Below, in pieces: positions 8,348 through 16,295 of a DNA stretch of 64,000 nt. Made by a program: the position numbers and the translations under genes. This DNA comes from Streptomyces sp. TRM70350. GTDB taxonomy: Bacteria; Actinomycetota; Actinomycetes; Streptomycetales; Streptomycetaceae. Where the stretch lies: contig NZ_JAHUXH010000018.1 of the NCBI RefSeq assembly GCF_019219825.1, positions 89,243 to 153,242 of the forward strand, given 5' to 3'. Position 1 is the stretch's first letter. Each line of letters opens with the position of its first letter. The notes under the pieces were generated by a model. That model was not told where the DNA came from, made no database searches, and was given only the letters and a program-made list of their open reading frames with translations.

Positions 8348-9739
8348 ATGACCGAGCTCACCGAGCTGACCGCCGTACGGCTCCTCGACGGCTACCGCAA
8401 GGGCGAGTTCAGCCCCGTGGAGGCGACCCGCGCGGCGCTGGAACGCGCCGAGTCGATCCAGCCGGAGGTGAACGCGTTCGTCCGGCTGACCGCCGAGGAC
8501 GCGCTGAAGCGGGCCCGGGAGTCGGAGGAGCGATGGCGGCGCGGTGCGCCGGACGGTCTGCTCGACGGGGTGCCGGTCACCGTGAAGGACATCCTGCTGC
8601 TGCGCGGCGCCCCCACCCTGCGCGGCTCGAAGACCGTCGACCCGGACGGCCGCTGGGACGAGGACGCGCCCTCCGTCGCACGGCTGCGCGAGCACGGCGC
8701 GGTGTTCCTCGGCAAGACCACGACCCCCGAGTTCGGATGGAAGGGCGTCACGGACTCGCCGCTCAGCGGGGTGACCCGCCATCCGTACGACCGGACGCGC
8801 ACCGCGGGCGGCTCCAGCGGGGGCGCTGCGGCGGCCGTGGCGCTCGGCGCGGGACCGCTGGCGCTCGGCACGGACGGCGGCGGCAGTGTCCGTATCCCGG
8901 CCGCGTTCTGCGGGATCTTCGCGCTGAAGCCGACGTACGGACGCGTGCCCCTGTACCCGGCGAGCGCGTTCGGGACGCTGGCGCACGTGGGGCCGATGAC
9001 ACGGGACGCGGCGGACGCGGCGCTGCTGATGGACGTGATCGGCCGCCCGGACTCCCGTGACTGGTCGGCGCTGGGACCGGCGACGGCGGCCTTCACCGAC
9101 AGTCCGGCGGGCGGGGTGCGCGGGCTGCGGGTGGCGTACTCGCCGACGCTGGGCGGGCAGGTGGCGGTGCGCCCGGCGGTCGCGGCGGCGGTACGGCGGG
9201 CGGTGCAGCGGCTGGCGGAGCTCGGCGCGTACGTCGAGGAGACCGACCCCGACCTCACCGACCCGGTGGACGCCTTCCACACCCTGTGGTTCAGCGGGGC
9301 CGCCCGGGTGACCCAGCGTCTCGGGCCGGAGCAGCGGGGGCTGCTGGACCCGGGGCTGCGGGAGGTCTGCGCGCAGGGCGCCCGCTACTCGGCGCTGGAC
9401 TATCTGGCCGCGGTGGACGTCCGGATGGACCTGGGCCGCCGGATGGGCCGCTTCCACGACACCCACGACCTGCTGGTCACCCCGACCCTGCCGATCACCG
9501 CGTTCGAGGCGGGCGCCGAGGTGCCGAAGGGCTCCGGTCACCGGCGGTGGACGGGCTGGACCCCGTTCACGTACCCGTTCAACATGACCCAGCAGCCCGC
9601 GGCGACCGTGCCCGTCGGGACGGACGGGGACGGTCTGCCGATCGGGATGCAGCTGGTGGCGGCCCGGCACCGGGACGACCTGGTGCTGCGGGCGGCGCAC
9701 ACGCTGTACGAGGCCGGTGTCACATCCGGCGGAAACTGA
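8348..9739 (+). CDS. Amidase (amidase-signature family)
   Basis: A 463-aa amide hydrolase with the Ser-cisSer-Lys triad of the amidase-signature family: Lys80 in VTVKDI, cis-Ser156 in the GGSSGG loop and the nucleophile Ser180 in TDGGGSVRIPA. Length and block order are typical of stand-alone amidases rather than GatA, and no gatB/gatC are nearby. A GGGAGG site lies 4 bases before ATG 8348. It shares a transcript with the dehydrogenase upstream and overlaps the 3' end of the convergent DUF3830 gene by 20 bp. In this setting it probably releases ammonia from an amide taken up by the adjacent ABC importer; that substrate link is inference. Confidence 0.92.
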   Translation: MTELTELTAVRLLDGYRKGEFSPVEATRAALERAESIQPEVNAFVRLTAEDALKRARESEERWRRGAPDGLLDGVPVTVKDILLLRGAPTLRGSKTVDPDGRWDEDAPSVARLREHGAVFLGKTTTPEFGWKGVTDSPLSGVTRHPYDRTRTAGGSSGGAAAAVALGAGPLALGTDGGGSVRIPAAFCGIFALKPTYGRVPLYPASAFGTLAHVGPMTRDAADAALLMDVIGRPDSRDWSALGPATAAFTDSPAGGVRGLRVAYSPTLGGQVAVRPAVAAAVRRAVQRLAELGAYVEETDPDLTDPVDAFHTLWFSGAARVTQRLGPEQRGLLDPGLREVCAQGARYSALDYLAAVDVRMDLGRRMGRFHDTHDLLVTPTLPITAFEAGAEVPKGSGHRRWTGWTPFTYPFNMTQQPAATVPVGTDGDGLPIGMQLVAARHRDDLVLRAAHTLYEAGVTSGGN

Positions 9740-10214
9740 GCGTCTCCCCCGCCGCTCCGGAGCGCCACAGGTCGTTGCACGCCTCGGCCATGTCCTGAAG
9801 GCCCTCGACGATCTGGCCCCAGACGATGCCGGGGACCCAGCCGACGTCGCCGTTGAGGAGCAGGTTGTTGCGTTCGTAGAACAGGGCGAGGTCCACGACG
9901 GTCGTACCGGCGCGGACCTCGCGGTCGTAGCCGTACGCCTTCGTCCCCAACTCCGCGCCCGCGAAGGTGAAATAGCACAGGTCGCCCGGGATGGGGGTGA
10001 CGGTCGGATTCTCCAGGGGTGGCTCCGTCTCCGCGAACGGCGGGAACAGGGCGTAGATCTCGTTGCGTGCGTACTTGGCGTGGTAGACGTCACCGGACAG
10101 CGGCAGTGCGTCCCACACGGCCGCGCAGGTCAACGGGGCACGGTCGTCCAGCAGTTTCGCCGTGCAGCGCACCCCGCGCCGGGCCAGTGAGACCTCAATG
10201 AACCGAACACTCAT
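9720..10214 (-). CDS. DUF3830 family protein (cyclophilin-like fold)
   Basis: A 164-aa cytosolic protein matching DUF3830: SGDVYHAKYARNEIYALFP, a PIPGDLCYF strand and a C-terminal helix (VEGLQDMAEACNDLW). DUF3830 members have a cyclophilin-like beta-barrel and usually sit beside amidase, racemase-fold and transporter genes, as here; the biochemical role is unknown. The start at ATG 10214 leaves only 32 bp to the divergent ehuB-like gene, so both promoters must lie within each other's 5' ends or one gene is expressed from further away. A small ligand-binding or hydrolase role in the neighbouring catabolic pathway is plausible but unproven. Confidence 0.85.
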   Translation of the reverse strand: MSVRFIEVSLARRGVRCTAKLLDDRAPLTCAAVWDALPLSGDVYHAKYARNEIYALFPPFAETEPPLENPTVTPIPGDLCYFTFAGAELGTKAYGYDREVRAGTTVVDLALFYERNNLLLNGDVGWVPGIVWGQIVEGLQDMAEACNDLWRSGAAGETLSFRRM

Positions 10215-10246
10215 GGGTTCCCACGTGCCCAGGGGGCATACATCGC

Positions 10247-11176
10247 ATGCTCTCGGGTAGCCGCGCGCCCATGGCTCCACCACACAGAAACAGCCACCAC
10301 ATATCCAGACCTACCCGCCGGTCGCTGCTCGCGGGCGTCGCGGCGTTCGGCGCGCTGGGTGCCGTCGGGTGCAGCCGCGTGGCCACCGCGTCCGGCACGA
10401 ACGGCGGTGACCTGCTCGACCGGCTGCGGGCCGCCGGTGTCGTACGCCTGGGCATCGCGGGTGAGGTCCCCTTCGGGTACATCGACAAGAACGGCGAGCT
10501 GACCGGCGAGGCGCCCGAGCTGGCCAAGGTGATCTTCAAACGGCTCGGGGTGGACCGGGTGCAGCCGGTGCCGACCGAGTTCGGCTCGCTCATCCCCGGC
10601 CTGAACTCGCAGCAGTTCGATGTCGTGGCCGCCGGGATGTACGTCACCCCGGAACGCTGTGAGCAGGTCATCTTCGCGGACCCCGACTACCAGATGCCCG
10701 ATGCCTTCGTCGTGCGCAAGGGCAATCCGCTGGGGCTGCGCGACTACAGGGACGCGTTCGCGAAGAAGGCGCGGATCGCCACCGGCACCGGCTATGCCCA
10801 GATCGAGCATGCCATCGAGGCCGGGTACCGGCGCGGCGACATCCTCATCGTCCCCGACCAGGTCGCCGGGCTGAACGCCGTCGAGGCGGGCCGGGTCGAC
10901 TTCTTCACCGCCACCGCGGTCACCTCCCGCCTGGTCGTGCGGACCTCCCGCAAGGCGGAGGCGACCAAGGCCTTCACCCCGATCATCGACGGCAAGCCGC
11001 AGCTCGCCGGGGGCGCCTTCGCGTTCCGGCCGACCGAGACGAAGCTGCGGGACGCCTTCAACGTCGAGCTGCACAAGATGAAGAAGGGCGGCGAGGTCTT
11101 CCGGATCCTCGAGCCGTTCGGCTTCACCGAGACCGAGATGACGGATCTGACCGCGAAGGAGCTGTGCGGCGGATGA
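10247..11176 (+). CDS. ehuB: Extracellular solute-binding lipoprotein, EhuB-type
   Basis: Periplasmic-binding-protein family 3 receptor of 309 aa for an amino acid or ectoine-like solute. The N-terminus carries a twin-arginine-like TRRSLLAG segment and lipobox LGAVGCS, so it is a membrane-anchored lipoprotein. The binding-protein body shows GVVRLGIAGEVPFGYID, GELTGEAPELAK and the family segment FDVVAAGMYVTPERC. ATG 10247 follows a G-rich site by 10 bases; a downstream ATG at 10271 has no ribosome site. The stop overlaps the permease start (ATGA). It is the first gene of a four-gene importer operon. Ligand specificity as hydroxyectoine is by family resemblance only; the missing ectoine catabolic genes argue for another substrate. 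Confidence 0.87.
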   Translation: MLSGSRAPMAPPHRNSHHISRPTRRSLLAGVAAFGALGAVGCSRVATASGTNGGDLLDRLRAAGVVRLGIAGEVPFGYIDKNGELTGEAPELAKVIFKRLGVDRVQPVPTEFGSLIPGLNSQQFDVVAAGMYVTPERCEQVIFADPDYQMPDAFVVRKGNPLGLRDYRDAFAKKARIATGTGYAQIEHAIEAGYRRGDILIVPDQVAGLNAVEAGRVDFFTATAVTSRLVVRTSRKAEATKAFTPIIDGKPQLAGGAFAFRPTETKLRDAFNVELHKMKKGGEVFRILEPFGFTETEMTDLTAKELCGG

Positions 11177-11820
11177 CCTCGGGACTCTGGGAACTGGTAC
11201 TCACGGGGACCTGGACCACGATCCAGCTGCTGGTGCTCAGCGCGCTGCTGGCCGCGGCCGTGTCCTTCGTCGTCGGGATCGCGCGCACCCACCGGCTGTG
11301 GATCGTGCGCTTCCTCGCGAGCTTCTACACGGAGGTGTTCCGCGGCACCTCGGCGCTGGTGATGATCTTCTGGGTGTTCTTCGTGCTGCCGCTCGCCTTC
11401 GGCTGGCAGCTCGTGCCGCTGTGGGCGGGCACCCTGGCCCTGGGGCTGACCTACGGGGCGTACGGCTCGGAGATCGTGCGCGGCGCGCTGAACTCCGTCG
11501 ACCCGGCGCAGCGTGAGGGCGGGATCGCGCTCAGCTTCACGCCGTGGCAGCGGATGCGGCTGATCCTGCTGCCGCAGGCGGTGCCGGAGATGATCCCGCC
11601 GTTCTCCAACCTGCTGGTCGAGCTGCTCAAGGGCACCGCCCTGGTGTCGGTCATGGGCATGGGCGATCTGGCGTTCAGCGGCAACCTGGTGCGGCTGGCC
11701 CTTCAGGAGAGCGCGGAGATCTACACGTACGTGCTGCTCATCTACTTCGTGATCGCGTTCCTGCTCACCCGCCTGATGCGCGGTCTTGAGCACCGACTCA
11801 AGGCGGGGGTGGCCCGATGA
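11173..11820 (+). CDS. ehuC: ABC transporter permease, EhuC-type
   Basis: Inner-membrane permease of 215 aa in the polar-amino-acid (HisM/ehuC) family. Hydrophobic segments occupy about residues 8-30, 50-75, 78-100 and 180-205. The EAA loop that contacts the ATPase is readable near EGGIALSFTPWQRMRLILLPQA. The start ATG overlaps the ehuB stop and its own stop overlaps the next permease (ATGA at both joins), so the operon is translationally coupled. It forms a heterodimeric channel with the following gene. Confidence 0.92.
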   Translation: MTSGLWELVLTGTWTTIQLLVLSALLAAAVSFVVGIARTHRLWIVRFLASFYTEVFRGTSALVMIFWVFFVLPLAFGWQLVPLWAGTLALGLTYGAYGSEIVRGALNSVDPAQREGGIALSFTPWQRMRLILLPQAVPEMIPPFSNLLVELLKGTALVSVMGMGDLAFSGNLVRLALQESAEIYTYVLLIYFVIAFLLTRLMRGLEHRLKAGVAR

Positions 11821-12467
11821 ACTGGGACTGGGAAGCCGTCCGCGACTTCATGCCGCAGTTCTGGGACGGCCTGCTCGTCACTCTGCAGGCGCTGGTGCTG
11901 GGTTCGCTGATCTCGTTCGTGCTGGGGCTGGTGTGGACGCTGCTGATGCGCACGCCGAGCCGCTGGGTGCGCTGGCCGGTCGGGGTGTTCACGGAGTTCG
12001 TGCGGAACACACCGCTGCTGGTGCAGCTGTTCTTCCTGTTCTACGTGCTGCCCGAGTGGGGCCTGACGTTCTCCGCGCTGACCACCGGCGTCTTCGCGAT
12101 CGGCCTGCACTACTCGACGTACACCATGCAGGTCTACCGGGCCGGTATCGAGGCGGTGCCCGCGGGGCAGTGGGAGGCCGCGACGGCGCTCAGCCTGCCG
12201 ACGGCCCGGACGTGGCGGGCGGTGATCCTGCCGCAGGCGGTCCGCCGGGTGGTGCCGGCGCTCGGGAACTACGTGATCTCGATGCTGAAGGACACCCCGC
12301 TGCTCATGACGATCACCGTGCTGGAGATGCTCGGGCAGGCGCGGCTGTACTCCCAGGAGCACTTCCGGTTCGTCGAGCCCATCACCGTGATCGGCGTGGC
12401 CTTCATCCTCGTCTCGTACCTGGCCTCCGTACTTCTGCGCACCCTGGAGCGACGTCTTGTCCACTGA
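11817..12467 (+). CDS. ehuD: ABC transporter permease, EhuD-type
   Basis: Second permease of the importer, 216 aa, with the same fold as its neighbour. The ATPase-contact EAA loop is in QWEAATALSLPTARTWRAVILPQA, and FVRNTPLLVQLFFLFYVLP is the conserved family helix. It begins four bases inside the ehuC gene and ends 11 bases inside the ATPase gene. Such tight packing is typical of stoichiometric expression of an ABC importer. Confidence 0.92.
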   Translation: MNWDWEAVRDFMPQFWDGLLVTLQALVLGSLISFVLGLVWTLLMRTPSRWVRWPVGVFTEFVRNTPLLVQLFFLFYVLPEWGLTFSALTTGVFAIGLHYSTYTMQVYRAGIEAVPAGQWEAATALSLPTARTWRAVILPQAVRRVVPALGNYVISMLKDTPLLMTITVLEMLGQARLYSQEHFRFVEPITVIGVAFILVSYLASVLLRTLERRLVH

Positions 12468-13242
12468 GATCAGCAAGCAGCCGTCCGACCGCCCCCATAC
12501 CGGCCCCGCCCCGCTGGTCCGCCTGGAGCAGGTGACCAAGCGGTTCGGCGACCACACCGTCCTCGACCACCTCGACTTCTCCGTCGAGGCGGGGCGGCAC
12601 GTCACCCTGATCGGGCCGTCCGGGTCGGGCAAGACCACGATCCTGCGGCTGCTGATGACCCTGACCAAGCCCGACAAGGGCACGATCACCGTCGACGGGG
12701 ACCAGCTCTTCCCGGCGCCGGAGAAGCAGATCCGTGAGGTCCGCAAGAAGATCGGCATGGTGTTCCAGCAGTTCAACCTGTTCCCGAACATGACCGTGCT
12801 GAGGAATGTCACCGAGGCGCCGGTCACCGTGCTCGGCCTGTCGAAGGACGAGGCGGAGGCGCGCGCCCGGGAGCTGCTGGACCTGGTGGGCCTCGCCGAC
12901 AAGTGCGACGCCAAGCCGTCCCAGCTGTCCGGCGGGCAGCAGCAGCGGGTGGCGATCGCGCGCGCGCTGGCGATGCGGCCGCAGGTGCTGCTCCTGGACG
13001 AGGTGACGTCGGCACTGGACCCGGAGCTGGTCGCGGGGGTGCTGGACGTGCTGCGGGACATCGCGCGCAGCACCGACATCACCATGCTCTGCGTGACCCA
13101 CGAGATGAACTTCGCCCGGGACATCTCCGACCAGGTGCTGATGTTCGACTCGGGGCGGGTCATCGAGTCGGGCCCGCCGGAGAAGATCTTCGGGGACGCC
13201 GAGCACGAGCGGACGAGGGAGTTCCTCAGCGCTGTGCTGTGA
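12457..13242 (+). CDS. ehuA: ABC transporter ATP-binding protein, EhuA-type
   Basis: Cytosolic ATPase of 261 aa that powers import. Walker A is GPSGSGKTT (residues 53-61), the Q-loop is in VFQQFNLFPNMTV, the ABC signature is LSGGQQQR (about 157-164) and Walker B is LLLDEVTSALDPE (about 178-190). The switch His is in VTHEMNFA. The gene uses a TTG start at 12457 with GGAG nearby, inside the end of ehuD. It is the last gene of the importer operon; about 155 bp separate it from the IclR regulator, enough for a separate promoter. Confidence 0.93.
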   Translation: MSTEISKQPSDRPHTGPAPLVRLEQVTKRFGDHTVLDHLDFSVEAGRHVTLIGPSGSGKTTILRLLMTLTKPDKGTITVDGDQLFPAPEKQIREVRKKIGMVFQQFNLFPNMTVLRNVTEAPVTVLGLSKDEAEARARELLDLVGLADKCDAKPSQLSGGQQQRVAIARALAMRPQVLLLDEVTSALDPELVAGVLDVLRDIARSTDITMLCVTHEMNFARDISDQVLMFDSGRVIESGPPEKIFGDAEHERTREFLSAVL

Positions 13243-13396
13243 CGTCTCGGAATGGCTCGTGCCGGTGGCACATGCCGAGCGGTTACGCCCCTGCTGAGAG
13301 GGGCGCAATCTCGTCAACTGCCGCTCGCTGCCGACCTCTTGCCGGTTATCGTTGAAGGCAGGCCCAGGATGGGAAGCGAGCGCACAGGGGGGCACC

Positions 13397-14155
13397 GTGG
13401 CGCTGAAGCACGAGCCGACCGCGCCGTACCACTCGGCTCAGGACGCGCTGCGCGTGCTGGAGTCGGTGGCGCGGCACCCCGCCGGTGTCACCGTCGCCGA
13501 GATCACCCGCCACACCGGCCTCGGCTCGGAGCGGCTGACCGGGCTGCTGCGGATGCTGCGCCGCGAGGGGTACGTCGAACAGGTCACGGACGGCGCATAC
13601 GTCACCGGCGTCACGCTGGCCCGTCTCGGCTCGGCGCACCACCGTGACCAGGCCCTGCGCGAGCAGCTCCAGCGCACCCTCGACCGGCTCCGGGACTCGG
13701 TCGGCGCGGCCGTGTACATCAGCCGGTACCTCGACGGCGAGGTCCGGGTCACCCAGTACGCGGCCGGTCCGGCCACCCCGGCGGTCAACGAGTGGGTCGA
13801 CTTCCGCTACTCCGCGCACGCCACGGCGGTCGGCAAGAGCCTGCTCGGCCAGCTGGACCACGCGGGCCGCCGCGACCACCTCGCCCGGCACAAGATGGCC
13901 CGCCTCACCTCGCGCACGATCACCAGCGACAAGGTGCTGCTCTCCCGTCTGGCGGCCCAGCCGCCCACGGTGCCGGTGCTCGACCTGCAGGAGTACGCGA
14001 TCGGCACGGTCTGCGCGGCCGTCCCGATCACCGCCGGCTCCACGGTGGGCTGCCTGGCCCTGTCCCTCCCGGTCGAGCACGCCCACCGGCTGCGCCGGGC
14101 GGCGGACGCCCTGAACCGCAACGCGACCCCGGTCCTGCTCTCCCTGACGCTCTAG
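13397..14155 (+). CDS. IclR-family transcriptional regulator
   Basis: A 252-aa regulator with an N-terminal winged helix (VTVAEITRHTGL, LLRMLRREGYVEQ) and a C-terminal effector-binding GAF-like IclR domain (SAHATAVGKSLLG, EYAIGTVCAAVPI). I set the start at GTG 13397 because AGGGGGG lies 4-5 bases before it; the upstream in-frame ATG at 13352 has no site. IclR proteins normally sense a small organic acid and control an adjacent catabolic or transport operon, so it is the natural candidate to control the importer-amidase-isomerase cluster. No clear operator palindrome was found in the 154 bp upstream. Confidence 0.9.
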   Translation: MALKHEPTAPYHSAQDALRVLESVARHPAGVTVAEITRHTGLGSERLTGLLRMLRREGYVEQVTDGAYVTGVTLARLGSAHHRDQALREQLQRTLDRLRDSVGAAVYISRYLDGEVRVTQYAAGPATPAVNEWVDFRYSAHATAVGKSLLGQLDHAGRRDHLARHKMARLTSRTITSDKVLLSRLAAQPPTVPVLDLQEYAIGTVCAAVPITAGSTVGCLALSLPVEHAHRLRRAADALNRNATPVLLSLTL

Positions 14156-14256
14156 GCGGCCGACCCGGGCCGCCCGGATACGGGTCGGGAGCACCCTCGC
14201 GGACCGGGTAGTATTTTCTACGTCGCCGACCGCGGAACGCGGACGGCGGGAGTCAT

Positions 14257-14330
14257 GCGCCGCTAGCTCAGTTGGTTAGAGCAGCTGACTCTTAATCAGC
14301 GGGTCCGGGGTTCGAGTCCCTGGCGGCGCA
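14257..14330 (+). tRNA. tRNA-Lys (anticodon CTT), copy 2
   Basis: Identical in mature sequence to the copies near 0.7 kb and 17.9 kb. The 5' flank (AGTCAT) differs from copy 1, so the identity is limited to the mature tRNA. A strong terminator follows immediately. Confidence 0.97.
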
Positions 14331-14337
14331 CGGATGA

Positions 14338-14369
14338 GGAGCCCCTCGCTTCGAGCGAGGGGCTCCTTC
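14338..14369 (+). terminator. Terminator of tRNA-Lys copy 2
   Basis: A perfect 13-bp stem (GGAGCCCCTCGCT with AGCGAGGGGCTCC) closes on a three-base TCG loop, followed by TTCG. It also lies downstream of the convergent LPMO gene and could stop transcription from both sides. Confidence 0.85.
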
Positions 14370-14384
14370 GCGTGTCCGGCGGGC

Positions 14385-14990
14385 TCAGAACGTGACGTCC
14401 GAGCAGGCATAGAACGCGTTGGCCGTGTCGGCGATCGTCCACACCGCGACGATGACATGCCGACCGCTGAGCCCGGACGGCAGGGTGCCGCTGTGCGAGA
14501 GGGTCTGCGGCGGGCGCTGGCCGCCGTAGGGGACCGTGAGGAACGGGGTCAGGTTGAGGTCGGAGCGGGCCAGGTTGTGGTTCTGGTTCCAGCCCGGCTT
14601 GGTGACGTAGTACTTGAAGTCGGTCGTGGCGTGCATGGCGGTGAACTGCCAGCGGAACGTGTAGCTCTGGCCGCCGTTCACCTTGGTCGCCGGCCATGCT
14701 CCGCCGGACGGGGTGCGCGGGCTGTCGAGCTGGGCGAACCGCGTGTTGTTGCCGGAGCAGATCCGCCCGTCGGCCGGCCCGGAGGAGGGGAAGCCCTTCG
14801 GGCCCTCGACGCTCTGCGGCTCCCACTGGATGCCGCCGCAGTTGGTCACCGTGCCGTTCTGGCAGAGCTTCTGCCGGCTGATGGGCAGGTCGGTGTAGCC
14901 GTGGCCGCTGGCTCCGCCGGAGGAGAGCACGAGGGCGCCGGTGGTCGCCAGACCCACCATCGCGGCGGACAACTTGGTCTTTTTGTGCAT
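14385..14990 (-). CDS. lpmP: Secreted lytic polysaccharide monooxygenase, AA10
   Basis: Copper monooxygenase of 201 aa that oxidatively cleaves chitin- or cellulose-like chains. The signal peptide ends so that His30 (in ASG|HGY) becomes the mature N-terminus, one arm of the copper histidine brace; the second is His120 in FTAMHATTDF. Paired Cys residues near 43/51 and at 78 and in FYACSDV fit the AA10 disulfides. It is a single-domain protein with no extra chitin-binding module. In S. coelicolor an LPMO stands at this place beside cslA-glxA and takes part in making the hyphal-tip glycan. The gene faces the tRNA terminator and has its own promoter. Confidence 0.93.
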   Translation of the reverse strand: MHKKTKLSAAMVGLATTGALVLSSGGASGHGYTDLPISRQKLCQNGTVTNCGGIQWEPQSVEGPKGFPSSGPADGRICSGNNTRFAQLDSPRTPSGGAWPATKVNGGQSYTFRWQFTAMHATTDFKYYVTKPGWNQNHNLARSDLNLTPFLTVPYGGQRPPQTLSHSGTLPSGLSGRHVIVAVWTIADTANAFYACSDVTF

Positions 14991-15085
14991 ACTGCCGCTC
15001 CTGGAGAACGTGGGGAAGTTCAGTGAGCTTGCAGGTCTAGACCAAGTCTGAGCTTATGGGCGTTGTTTGAACATGTCCATACCAA

Positions 15086-16216
15086 TCACGGACCTGTTTC
15101 TCCCCGCCCCGCGCAGAACGCCACCGTCAAGTCCTTGACCAGCACCTTGCGTTCGTAGTCGTCCAGCTCCACCAGCCCCCGCATGGTCAGCCGGGTCACC
15201 GTGTCCTCCACCGAGTCCACCACCGACGTCAGCACGCTCGCCCGGTGCTGGGCGTCCAGCGCGGCGATCCGGCGGCGGTGCATCGCGGCGGCCACCTCCG
15301 GGGCGTACTCCACCCGCACCGGCTGCACCGAGAAGACCTGCAGTCCCACCGGTGTCGTGTCCGCCGCCACCAGCCGGGTCAGCGCGTCGGCCGCCGCGTC
15401 CACCGCGGGCTTCGCCGCGCCCGGCATCTCCACCGGCACCCGCGCCAGCGCCGCCTCCACGCACACCCGCAGATACGCCTCGTGGTCCTCCACCGCCAGC
15501 ACCGCCCGCGCGGTGTCCCGCACCCGCCACACCACCAGCACCACCACCCGCAGCGCGACCCCGCTCCCGTCGGCCGCCGGCATCGGCTCACTGCGCCAGT
15601 GCCGCAGCCGTACGTCGACCCCGCGGCGCAGCAGCAGCGGGTTGACCCACATCAGACCGGTCCGCCGGACGGTCCCCCGGTAGCGGCCGAACATCCCGAG
15701 CACCCAGGCCCGCCCCGTCCGTCCTCGCGCCAGCCCGCCGAACCCGAACAGCCCCAGCGCCCCGGCCCCGGCGTACGCCGCCCAGTGCGCGAGACCGAGC
15801 CCGGCCCCCGCGGACGCCGACAGCCCCAGCGCCGCGGCCACGACCGGCGGCAGCAAGCCCGCCCACCACGAGGTGACCGCACACCCGGCCGCCCCGGCGG
15901 CACCGGCGAGCAGCCCCACCGTCGCGGGCAGCACCCGCGCGGGCCGCTCCACCAGGTCGGGGTCGGCCTGCGGCACCGGGCGGGCCCGCGACGGAACCGG
16001 GCGGCGCAGCCGCGGCTGCTCGCCGGTGCCCTGCCGACGGTTCACCACCGCGGGCCGCAACTGCACCGAGACCGGGTCGGGGTCGTCGCGGAACAGCAGA
16101 TGGACGGGGATCTCGGTGGTCGCCTCGTTCTGGATCAGCCGGGTGGGCCGCGCCGGGGGCGGCGGGGTCTGCTCGGCTTCCCCGGGGTCGGGGATCTGGG
16201 GAGTGGTCGTGGTCAT
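15086..16216 (-). CDS. SPFH/band-7 (stomatin-like) membrane protein
   Basis: A 376-aa flotillin/stomatin-like scaffold protein. A Pro-rich cytosolic head (PPPPARP) is followed by hydrophobic stretches around residues 95-165 and then a band-7 domain with FGRYRGTVRRTGLMWVNPLL, GVALRVVVLVVWRVRDTARAV and LMWV. The tail carries a coiled region (AAMHRRRIAALDAQHRAS). I chose ATG 16216, which has GGAG 6-9 bases upstream; an ATG at 16267 is not supported. SPFH proteins order membrane microdomains. Sitting between the LPMO and the cell-wall protein of the csl locus, it may organise the glucan-synthesis machinery at the tip; that role is inference. Confidence 0.9.
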   Translation of the reverse strand: MTTTTPQIPDPGEAEQTPPPPARPTRLIQNEATTEIPVHLLFRDDPDPVSVQLRPAVVNRRQGTGEQPRLRRPVPSRARPVPQADPDLVERPARVLPATVGLLAGAAGAAGCAVTSWWAGLLPPVVAAALGLSASAGAGLGLAHWAAYAGAGALGLFGFGGLARGRTGRAWVLGMFGRYRGTVRRTGLMWVNPLLLRRGVDVRLRHWRSEPMPAADGSGVALRVVVLVVWRVRDTARAVLAVEDHEAYLRVCVEAALARVPVEMPGAAKPAVDAAADALTRLVAADTTPVGLQVFSVQPVRVEYAPEVAAAMHRRRIAALDAQHRASVLTSVVDSVEDTVTRLTMRGLVELDDYERKVLVKDLTVAFCAGRGETGP

Positions 16217-16295
16217 GCGTGTCTCCAGCCTCCGCGCCAGATGCGTCGTACGAGGAACGCGTCGCACGATCAGGTCGTCCGTGCGAACGGATCAG

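Noticed and set aside
5632..13242. Complete ectoine degradation (eut/doe) operon
   Set aside because: Only the importer type and a EutA-like fold are present; no EutB, EutC, EutD, EutE or Doe homologues were seen.
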